Translations under genes and position numbers: made by a program
Part shown: in pieces, positions 9,001 to 17,200 of the stretch
Position numbering within the stretch: position 1 is the first letter of the stretch
How the letters are laid out: each line of letters starts with the position of its first letter
The notes under the pieces: generated by a model
Told to the model about the DNA's origin: nothing
Databases searched by the model: none
Seen by the model: only the letters and a program-made list of their open reading frames with translations
NCBI RefSeq assembly: GCF_030268685.1
Contig: NZ_BSRQ01000015.1
Span: 124,001-188,000, forward strand
Direction of reading: 5' to 3'
DNA: 64,000 nt
Source: Microtetraspora sp. NBRC 13810
GTDB lineage: Bacteria > Actinomycetota > Actinomycetes > Streptosporangiales > Streptosporangiaceae

Positions 9001-12000
9001 ATCATCGTGGACTCGGTGTGCCCGTAGTGGCTCTGGATCCGCAGTCCCGGCCGCGCGGCCCTGGCGCGTTCCACCAGGTCCCACGGGCACGCCTCGCCGG
9101 CCAGGATGAGCAGCCTGCCCGGCAGCACGGCGGCGAGGTCGCCGCCCGCGGCCAGCAGTTCCAGGTGGCTGGGCACGCACTTGACCACGTCGACGTGGTG
9201 CTCGCTCAGATAACCGGCGAACGCGGCGGGGTCCATCGCGGTCTCCCGCGGCACCAGGTGCACCGTCCCGCCCGTGGTCAGCGCGCCGAACACGCAGGTG
9301 AGCCCGAAGTCGGCGGCGGGCGTGGAGACGACCGCGTACGAGCCGCCGGGCACGTCGATCCGGGGCAGCATGCCGCGCAGGTAGTTCAGCACCCCGCGGT
9401 GTTCGGCGGCCACCGCCTTGGGCGTGCCGGTGGAGCCGGAGGTGAAGATCACGTGGTGCAGGTGCTCCGGCCGCACCTCGACCCGTGGCCGGGTGTCCGG
9501 CAGGGACGGCGGCCGGTCCAGTGTGAGCACCTTGCGACCGGGTCCGGCACGGTCGGCGAACTCGGCCGTGGTGACCACGGCGGACACCCCGGCCGCGTCG
9601 AGCATGGCGGCGATCCGGGCGGGCGGGTAGGCCGGGTCCAGCGGCAGGTAGCCGCCGCCGGACTTCTGGATGCCGAACAGCGCGCAGGCCAGGCCCGCCC
9701 CCGGCTCCAGGAGCACGCCGACCGGCTGGTCGGCGGCCACCCCGGCGGCCAGCAGCCAGTGGGCGATCCGGTTGGCGACCCGCTCCAGCTCGGCGTAGGT
9801 CAGGCCGCGGTCCGCGCCCACCACGGCGGGCGCGTCGGGGGTGGCGTCCACCCAGTGCTCGATCAGCCGGTGCACCGGCAGGTCGGCCGCGTCCTGCCGC
9901 GGCTCACCGGCCAGGACCGGACCGGTCACCGGCGCGAGCGGCCACGCGCCCACCGGCGCGTCCAGGTCGGCGAGCATCCCGTCCAGCAGGGCCACATACC
10001 ACCGGGTGAACCGTTCCGCGGTGGCCGCCTCGAACAGGTCGGTGCGGTATCCGAGCCCGCCGCGCAGCGGCCGGCCCGGTCCCGCGTCGATCACGTGCCA
10101 GTTCAGGTCGAACTTCGTGGTCTGCTCGGGCGACCGGATCTCGGTGACCTCCAGGCCGGACAGCTCCGGCAGGCCCCCGTCGGTGACGTAGTTGAGCATC
10201 ACCTGGAACAGGGGAGTGGCGGCCAGGTTCCGTTCCGGGCGCAGCCGGTCCACCACCCGGTCGAACGGCGCGGCGACGTGGGCGAGGGCGCCCAGCGCGG
10301 CCTCCCTGACCCGGGCCAGCAGTTCGTGGCCGGTCGGGTCGCCCGCGACGTCGGTGCGCACCACCACCGTGTTGAGGAAGCAGCCCACCACGCCCTCGGT
10401 GTCCGGGTGGTCCCGGCCGGAGACCGGCACGCCGACGGCGATGTCGGATCCGGCCGACAACCGGGCCAGCAGGGCCTGCAACGCGGCCAGCAGCACGATG
10501 AACGGCGTCACGCGGTAGGCGGTGGCCACCGCCCTGACCCGCTCGCTCAGCTCCGCGGGCAGCTCCAGGTCCACCGAGGCGCCGCCGGGGTCGGCGACCG
10601 CGGGCCGCGGCCGGTCGGTGGGCAGGTCCAGCACCGGCGGCAGGCCGCGCAGTCGCTCGGCCCACCAGTCCAGCTCGGCCAGGTCGGGCACCGGGGCCAC
10701 CTGGGCGTACTGCGCGGGCGGCGGTTGCGGCGGCGGGCACAGGCCGAGCCGGGCCGCGTACAGCGCGGACAGCTCCGACAGCAGCAGGCCGCGGGTCCAG
10801 GCGTCGGTGGCGACGTGGTGGAAGGTGAGGGAGAGCACGTGCTCCTCATCCCGGAGATCGTCCACCCGGACCAGCACGGCCCGCATCGGCGGCTCCCTGT
10901 CCAGCGTGAACGGCGTGGCGAGGTGCCCGGCCACCGTGTCCTCGACCCGTGACCGCTCGACGCGCACCATGGACACCGGCACCGCCTCGGCCGGCCGTAC
11001 CACCATGACCGGTTCGGCGCCGGAGTCGTCGATCACGCCGCGCAGCACGTGGTGCCGTTCGGCCAGGTCGCGCACCGCGCCGAGCAGCGCCTCCTCCCGG
11101 ACCGGCCCGCGCAGCCGCAGCGCCACCGGCACGTTGTACGCGGTGCTCGCGGGCTCCAACTGGGCCATGAACCAGAGCCTGGCCTGCGCCCCGGACAGCG
11201 GGACCGGCCCGTCCGACGGCGCCCGCCGGGTCCTGACCGCACGCTCCCGGCGGGGCAGGGCGGCGGCCAGGTCGGCGAGCACCGGGTGCTCGAACAGCAG
11301 CCGCACCGCGACCGGCGCGCCCAGCCGCTCCCGCAGCCGGCCGGCCACCCGGGTCGCGGCGAAGGAGTGCCCGCCGAGCGCGAAGAAGTCGTCGTCGGCC
11401 CAGAGCGTGGACCGCTCCAGCACCTCGGCCCAGACCTCGGCTACCAGGTGCTCCAGCGGTGTGCCGAGCGGCACCCGGGCCGCCGTGCCGGTCGTCTCGG
11501 GAACCGGCAGCGCGGCGCGGTCCACCTTGCCGTTCGGGGTGAGCGGCAGGGCCGCCAGCACGCCGATCGCGGCCGGCACCATGTAGTCCGGCAGCCGTTC
11601 CCGCAGCGCGGCCCGGACGGCCGCCGTGTCCACCGCGCCCGCGGCCGGGGTCACCCAGGCGGCCAGCCGCCGCCCGGCCCCGGAGCCGACGGGCTGCACG
11701 AACGCCTCCGCCACCTGCGGAAGGGCCCGCAGCGCCGCGGTGACCTCGCCCAGCTCGACCCGGAAACCGCGCACCTTCACCTGGTCGTCGATCCGGCCCA
11801 GGAACTCCACCAGCCCGGCCGGGTTCACCCGCACCCGGTCCCCGGTGCGGTACCAGCCGCCCGTGAACCGTTCCTCGGTCAGGTCCGGCCTGCCCAGGTA
11901 GCCGCGGGCCACGCCGGGGCCGCCGATCCACAGCTCTCCCGGCACGCCGGGGGGCAGCGCCCGCCCGGCGGGGTCCACCACCCGGCACACGACGCCGGCC

Positions 12001-14270
12001 AGCGGCCGGCCCAGCGCGACCGCGCCGGGCGGCGCCTCGGCCGCGTCGCAGCCCAGGGCAGACACCGTGGTCTCGGTGGGCCCGTAGTGGATCTGCACCG
12101 CGAGGTCCGGCCGCGCCTCGCCGATCCGCGCCACCAGGTCGGCGGGCACGGCCTCCCCGGCGAGGATCAGCAGCTTCGCCGGCAGGGCGGTCATGCCCAG
12201 GAGTTCGAGCTGGCTGGGCACCATCTTGACCGCGTCCACCGGGTGCGCGGCCAGGTAGGCGGCGTAGGCGGCCGGGTCGGTGGCCGTCTCGTGGTCGATC
12301 AGGTGCAGCGTGGCGCCCGAGGTGAGCGCGCACAGCACGTTGGTCAGCCCCAGGTCGGCCGCGGCCGTGGACACCAGGGCGAAGGAGGTCAGCCCGGCGG
12401 GGAGGCGTCCGGCGACCGCGCCCAGGTAGTGGGTGATCTGCCGGTGCTCCACGGCGACCCCCTTGGGCCGCCCGGTGGAACCGGAGGTGTAGATCACGTA
12501 TGCCAGGTGGCCGGGCGGCACGGCCACGTCCGGGCGGTGCCCGGGCTCCGCCGCGGCCTGCGCGATCTCCGGCTCGGTGAGCACGATCCGGGCCCCGGCG
12601 TCGGCCAGCACGGCCTCGGTGCGCCCGGCCGGGTAGACCGGGTCCAGCGGCAGGTAGGCGGCTCCGGCCTTGAGCACCCCGAGCAGGGCGACGACCAGCT
12701 CGGGCCGCCGCTCCAGCAGCACGCCGACCGGTTCCTCCGGGCGCACCCCGCGGGCCAGCAGCCAGTGCGCCACCTGGTTGGCCCGCCGGTCCAGCTCCGC
12801 GTAGCTGAGCGAGCCGACCGCGACCGCGCCGGGCCGGGCGTCGGCCACCCTCTCGACCAGCGCGTGCAGCGGCAGGTCCACCGGGAGGCGGTCCGCGGCC
12901 GGGCCGCGCAGGTCGGAGCCGGCGGGCAGCAGGACGGGCGCGTCCGGATCGGTGAGCATCCCGTCCAGCAGCGCCAGGTACCACTCCACCAGCCGCCGGG
13001 CGGCGGGCTCGTCGAACAGGTCCGTCCGGTAGCGCAGTTCACCGGTGAACCGGGTCCCGTCGTCGCCGAGTTCCAGGTTCAGGTCGAACTTGGCCGTCGG
13101 CGCGGGCAGCGGTTCGGCCCGCGTCCCGATCCCGGGCAGGTGCGCCGGGGCGCCCGCGTCGTACAGGTTCAACATCACCTGGAACAGCGGGGTGACCGAC
13201 AGGTTCCGCTCCGGCCGCAACCGTTCCACGATCCGCTCGAACGGCGTGCGGGCGTGCGTGAACGCGTCCAGCGCGGACGCCTTGGCCCTGGCCAGCAGTT
13301 CGGCGCCGGTGGGGTCGCCGGAGGTGTCGGTGCGGATCACCAGGGTGTTGATGAAGCAGCCCACGACCCGCTCGGCGTCCGGGTGGTGCCGGCCGGCGTG
13401 CGGCACTCCGACGGCGATGTCGTCGGAGCCGGACAGCCGGGACAGCAGTGCCTGCAGCCCGGCCAGGAACACCATGAACGGCGTGGCGCCGGGCACCGCG
13501 CGCACCTTGGCGGACAGCGCCTCGGACACCTCGACGCCGATCGCGGCGCCCCGCCCGTCGGCCACGGCCGGGCGCGGCCGGGCGGTGGGCAGGTCCAGCA
13601 CCGGCGGCAGGCCGGCCAGCCGGTGGGTCCACCACTCCAGGTCGGCCTCGGGCTGCCCGGCCTCCCACGCGGCCACGTCGGCATACTGCAGGGCCGGAGG
13701 CGGAGGCGGCGGGGCCACGCCGATCGCGGCGGCGTAGAGGGCCGAGAGGTCCTGTGACAGCAGGCGTTCCGACCAGGCGTCGGTGGCGATGTGGTGCAGG
13801 GTCAGCAGGAGTACGTGGTCGTCGTCGCCGGTGCGGAACACCGTGGCCCGCATCGGCGGCTCGGCGTCCAGCCGGAACGGGCGCCACGCCGCGGCGGCCA
13901 GCTCCCGGTCCAGGTCGCCGGGGTCCACGTCCACCACCGAGACCGGCACGTCGGCCACCGGCCGCACCCTGTCGCCCGCCACGACGCCGCGCAGGATCCA
14001 GTGCCGCCCGGCCAGGCCGGACAGCGCGGCGGTGAGGGCGGCGACGTCCAGCGGGCCGGTCAGCCGCAGCGCAAGCGGCACGTTGTAGGCCGGGGTGTCC
14101 GGCTCCAGCTGGGCCAGGAACCACAGCCGCTCCTGGGCCGGCGACAGCGGCATGTCCTCGGCGGACAGCGCCGGGATGCCTCCTGTGCCGGGGATCTCCA
14201 CCGCGGCCCTGGCGGCGGTCAGCCGGGACCGGAGCAGTTCCGCCATCCGGTCCTCTCGAACCTCGGTCAT
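6078..14270 (-). CDS. NRPS C-A-T-C-A-T-TE with C-terminal MFS exporter
   Basis: A 2730-residue synthetase. C domain about 38-460 (HHIATDAW near 163), A about 480-945 (YVIYTSGSTG near 591), T near 963 (FFALGGHSF), C about 1020-1450 (HHVATDAW near 1153), A about 1465-1960 (TSGSTG near 1612), T near 1995 (FFALGGDSF), thioesterase about 2050-2290 and then about 400 residues of an MFS transporter (ADRVDRRKVMLACD is the loop 2-3 motif). My reading of the specificity residues is D-L-T-K-I-A-H-V-S-K and D-F-T-K-I-A-H-M-I-K; the shared D..TK..H resembles Asp-type pockets. The TE nucleophile motif is GHCVG, Cys instead of Ser. The second A domain has GHTE in place of GPTE. There is no epimerase domain. 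The start overlaps the upstream synthetase stop (ATGA). The frame is uninterrupted from TE to MFS and no ribosome site is seen in between. Confidence 0.93.
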   Translation of the reverse strand: MTEVREDRMAELLRSRLTAARAAVEIPGTGGIPALSAEDMPLSPAQERLWFLAQLEPDTPAYNVPLALRLTGPLDVAALTAALSGLAGRHWILRGVVAGDRVRPVADVPVSVVDVDPGDLDRELAAAAWRPFRLDAEPPMRATVFRTGDDDHVLLLTLHHIATDAWSERLLSQDLSALYAAAIGVAPPPPPPALQYADVAAWEAGQPEADLEWWTHRLAGLPPVLDLPTARPRPAVADGRGAAIGVEVSEALSAKVRAVPGATPFMVFLAGLQALLSRLSGSDDIAVGVPHAGRHHPDAERVVGCFINTLVIRTDTSGDPTGAELLARAKASALDAFTHARTPFERIVERLRPERNLSVTPLFQVMLNLYDAGAPAHLPGIGTRAEPLPAPTAKFDLNLELGDDGTRFTGELRYRTDLFDEPAARRLVEWYLALLDGMLTDPDAPVLLPAGSDLRGPAADRLPVDLPLHALVERVADARPGAVAVGSLSYAELDRRANQVAHWLLARGVRPEEPVGVLLERRPELVVALLGVLKAGAAYLPLDPVYPAGRTEAVLADAGARIVLTEPEIAQAAAEPGHRPDVAVPPGHLAYVIYTSGSTGRPKGVAVEHRQITHYLGAVAGRLPAGLTSFALVSTAAADLGLTNVLCALTSGATLHLIDHETATDPAAYAAYLAAHPVDAVKMVPSQLELLGMTALPAKLLILAGEAVPADLVARIGEARPDLAVQIHYGPTETTVSALGCDAAEAPPGAVALGRPLAGVVCRVVDPAGRALPPGVPGELWIGGPGVARGYLGRPDLTEERFTGGWYRTGDRVRVNPAGLVEFLGRIDDQVKVRGFRVELGEVTAALRALPQVAEAFVQPVGSGAGRRLAAWVTPAAGAVDTAAVRAALRERLPDYMVPAAIGVLAALPLTPNGKVDRAALPVPETTGTAARVPLGTPLEHLVAEVWAEVLERSTLWADDDFFALGGHSFAATRVAGRLRERLGAPVAVRLLFEHPVLADLAAALPRRERAVRTRRAPSDGPVPLSGAQARLWFMAQLEPASTAYNVPVALRLRGPVREEALLGAVRDLAERHHVLRGVIDDSGAEPVMVVRPAEAVPVSMVRVERSRVEDTVAGHLATPFTLDREPPMRAVLVRVDDLRDEEHVLSLTFHHVATDAWTRGLLLSELSALYAARLGLCPPPQPPPAQYAQVAPVPDLAELDWWAERLRGLPPVLDLPTDRPRPAVADPGGASVDLELPAELSERVRAVATAYRVTPFIVLLAALQALLARLSAGSDIAVGVPVSGRDHPDTEGVVGCFLNTVVVRTDVAGDPTGHELLARVREAALGALAHVAAPFDRVVDRLRPERNLAATPLFQVMLNYVTDGGLPELSGLEVTEIRSPEQTTKFDLNWHVIDAGPGRPLRGGLGYRTDLFEAATAERFTRWYVALLDGMLADLDAPVGAWPLAPVTGPVLAGEPRQDAADLPVHRLIEHWVDATPDAPAVVGADRGLTYAELERVANRIAHWLLAAGVAADQPVGVLLEPGAGLACALFGIQKSGGGYLPLDPAYPPARIAAMLDAAGVSAVVTTAEFADRAGPGRKVLTLDRPPSLPDTRPRVEVRPEHLHHVIFTSGSTGTPKAVAAEHRGVLNYLRGMLPRIDVPGGSYAVVSTPAADFGLTCVFGALTTGGTVHLVPRETAMDPAAFAGYLSEHHVDVVKCVPSHLELLAAGGDLAAVLPGRLLILAGEACPWDLVERARAARPGLRIQSHYGHTESTMICLVCDTEEIPAGHRTGIVPLGRPLPGVYGHLVDANLRPVPVGVPGELVVGGPGVTRGYIGLPELTAERFVPDPVTGEGRCYRSGDLLRVTAGGQVEFRGRVDDQVKVRGYRVELGEVSTALRALPQIAEAVVLPTGEGRARQLAAWVTPAAGSAVDPPAVRSALRERLPDYMVPAQLVVLDRLPLNPNGKVDRAALPEPRPEVTEFTPPGTAGEELVARAWARVLDVTEVGAHDDFFALGGDSFAAVRAVKEIGHGLRVIDLFTRPTVAELAAFLDDRDGGGLLHRLGGGPASEFTLVCVPYGGGSAAVYQPLARALGDRVEVLAVEPPGHDPARPDETPLPLAGLVDALAAEVAKAASGPIAIYGHCVGSAPAVALARRLEADGVPVLGVIAAGSFPTAKLPGLARRLFGGDRWVSDRMFRDALRASGGLLDDMDEAAKRTAVRAMRHDADQAQEWFTRELAGDGRPLAAPILCVVGERDRATELHEERYAEWAAFAPRAELAVLPRAGHYFLRHQAEPLADLLIGRLRDWASGRLPDPVRASGKTGLRPFYTVAGGQIVSAIGTALSSFALGVWAYQQSGRILDLALVTMLSQIPAVLLTPLGGALADRVDRRKVMLACDAISGLAMVALVLLMTTGGLALWNVCAIVGVTSVVTAFQQPAYLAAIAQLVPKPYLPQANALANLGFGAGNVVAPLAGGALIGLFGLSAVVAVDVVTFAVGVVTLLVVRFPDRLFHRREETFQAALTGGWRFLRRRPPLLVMAFYFAVVNFCTALMWVLVTPVVLAIGSETALGAVTAAGGLGAAVGAGVVLVWGGTRRRATGMIGFVVGSGVGVVLMGVWPAVWLIAAGLFVRLACMSIGNAHWLSIIQVKVGPELQGRVLAVNVMLATAMQPLGFLAAGPLAGWADGYASGPGGGAAVVLLASGVFLVLWGLLGLRYRPLRHLEDLVPDAAPPPAAEADLDAIQRKVLNG

Positions 14271-17200
14271 GCGTCGCTCCCGTTCGTCAGTTCGGTGACC
14301 AGCAGTTCTTCCAGACCGGCGGCGAAGTCGGCGAGAACCGGCCGGTCGAACAGCAACCGCACCGGAACGGCCAGTCGCAACGTCTCCCGGAGCCGCCCGG
14401 CCACCCGGGTCGCGGCGAAGGAGTGCCCGCCGAGGGCGAAGAAGTCGTCGTCGGCCCAGATCGTGGGCCGCTCCAGCACCTCGGCCCAGACGGTGGCGAC
14501 CAGGTGTTCGGCGTCGGTGCCGGGGGCGACCCGGGCGGCCCGCGGGAGGCCGGCCGGGTCGGGCAGGGCCGTCCGGTCCACCTTGCCGCTCGGCAGCGTG
14601 GGCAGTTCGGGCAGCGCGACCCACCGGCGGGGCACCATGTGCGCGGGCAGCCGGGCGGCGACGTGCCGTTCGACGGCGGCGAGGTCGGCCGTCTCCGGCA
14701 CGGCGTAGCCGACCAGGTGCGCCTGCGCCCCGGAACCGGCCACGGTCACCGCGCCGTGGGCCACCTCGTTCAGCACCGTCTCGATCTCGCCGAGTTCGAT
14801 CCGGTAACCGCGTACCTTCACCTGGTGGTCGCCGCGGCCGTGGAACTCCAGCCTCCCGTCCGGCCGCAGGCGGACCAGGTCCCCGGTCCGGTAGCACCGG
14901 CCGCCGGGCGTGAACGGGTCCTCGACGAACGCCGCCGCGGTCAGGTCGGGCCTGCCCCGGTAGCCCCTGGCGACGCCGGCGCCGCCGAGCAGCAGTTCAC
15001 CCGTCGTGCCGGGTGGCACCAGCCGCAGTTCGGCGTCGACCACGTAGGCGCGTTCTCCCGGCATCGGCACGCCGATCGGCACCCGCCCGTTCTCGTGCGG
15101 GCGCACCCGGTGCAGGGTCGAGGTGACCGTGGCCTCGGTGGGCCCGTAGGCGTTCCACAGCTCGCCGACCCGGGCCAGGATCTGCCCGGCGAGGGCCGGG
15201 TCCAGCGTCTCCCCGCCGACCACGGCCCGCAGCGCCGGGCCGCCGGTCCAGCCCGCGGCCAGCAGCATGCGGTACGTGGTGGGCACCAGGTCGATCACCG
15301 TGCTCCCGCTGATCGCGAGCACCCCGGCCAGCGCGTGCCCGTCCACGGCCGTGGCCCGGTCCACCACCACGCTGGTGCCCCCGGCGGCCAGCACGCTCCA
15401 CAGCTCGGAGGCGGACGCGTCGAAGGTCAGCGGCGCCACGGCCGGCTGGACGTCTCCCGGGCCGAGCCGCAACGCGCCGGTCATCCCGGCGACCAGGGCC
15501 GCGAGCGCGCCGTGGGTGACCTCCACGCCCTTGGGCGTCCCGGTGGAGCCGGAGGTGTGCAGCACGTAGGCCAGGTCCTCGGCCGTCACCTCGGGCAGGT
15601 CCACCGGTCCGGCGTGCCCCTCCGCCAGGCGGTCGAGATCCAGGGCGGCGATGTCCGGGGCGGCGATGTCCGGGGCGGCGATGTCCGGGGTGGTCAGGTC
15701 CGGGGTGGGCGGGTTTGGGGGGAGCGGGTGCGGGGTGGTCAGGTGTGGGGCCGTCACGTCGCCTCGGGTGAGTACCAGGCGCGCCCCGGCGTCCCGCGCG
15801 AGCAGGCGCAGCCGCTCGGCCGGGTGCTCGGGGTCCAGCGGCAGGTACGCCGCGCCCGCCCGCCACACCGCCAGCAGCGCGGCCGGCATGAGATGGTCGC
15901 GCGGCAGGCACACGCCCACCACCTCGCCCCGAGTCACCCCGTGGGCCACCAGCGCCGCCGCCACCCGCCCGGACCACTCGTCCAGTTCGGCGTGGCCGAG
16001 CGAAGAACCGTCCGGCCCGACCACGGCCGTCCCCTCCGTGTGCGCGGCCAGCGCCCTCGGCACCGTGGGGAGGCCGTCCGGCAGCTCGGGACCGGCGGCG
16101 GCGGCCAGCAGGGCGGCCCGCTCGTCCGGCGTGACCAGGTCGAACGCGCGCAGCGGCCGGTCCGGGTCGGCGAGCGCGCAGGACAGCAGCCAGACCAGCC
16201 GGTCCAGGTAGGCCCGCGCCCGGACCGCGTCCAGGTGGGCCTCGGCGTACTCCACGTGCAGTTCGGCGCCCGCGGCGGTCCGGTTGACCAACACGCCGAG
16301 CTCGTGGACGGCGGCGCCCGAGCCCAGCTCGGTGAGCAGTTCCAGGTCGCCGAGACGCACCGGCACGTCCGCGTGCTGCATGGCCAGCAGCACCGGGGCG
16401 CGGGGCAGGGCGGCGGGCGGGACCTCCTGGTGGACCAGTGCCCGCGTGCTCGCGGCGGCGGCCTCCCTGACCAGGTCCCTGAAGGTCTTCGCGCCGGCCG
16501 GCCGCAGCCGCACCGGCAGGGTGTCCACCAGCGGGCCGATGACCCCGGTCAGCTCCGGCCGGGCCCGCCGCGCCGCGACCATCCCGACCAGCGTGTCCGG
16601 CTCGCCGCCGGCCAGGGCCAGCGCCGCCAGGTACACCGCGTACGGCGTCGCGCCGCACTCCCGGGCCAGCGCGCCGACGCCGGAGACGAACCCCGCGGGC
16701 AGCGGCCGGAACACCCGGCCCGCCGTCAGGTCCGCGGGCGGCGGGCCGGCCACCGGGGCGCCGGCCAGCTCGGTCCGCCAGAACTCGCGCAGCCGCGCGG
16801 AATCCCGCTGTTCCCCCTGCTGCGCGGCCACGTCGCCGACCTGGACCGCCGGACCGGGAACCGGCTCACCGGCGAGACCGGCGGCCAGCTCGCCCATCAG
16901 CACTCCGGCCGAGCCGCCGTCGAAGGCGATGTGGTCCACGACGACGACCAGCTCGGCCGTCCCGTCGTCCATCCGGCACACCTCGGCGCGGATCAGCGGC
17001 ACCTCGGCGGCCAGGTCGAACACGTGCGCCGCCGCCGCCCTGGCCACCTTCTCCGGGTTCTCGCCCACGGCGTGCTCGACCAGCGGCACCGCGACCGGCG
17101 GGTGCACCACGGCGTACGGCAGGCCGTCCTCGCCGGTGGCGAACGTGCTGCGCAGCACCTCGTGCCGGCGCACGACCGCGTCCAGGGCCGCGCGCAGCGG

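Noticed and set aside
6165-10952. Long open frame of about 1595 codons on the plus strand opposite the NRPS
   Set aside because: Shadow of a very G+C-rich gene: composition rich in Gly, Arg, His and Gln, no domain, and the minus strand has complete NRPS domains.
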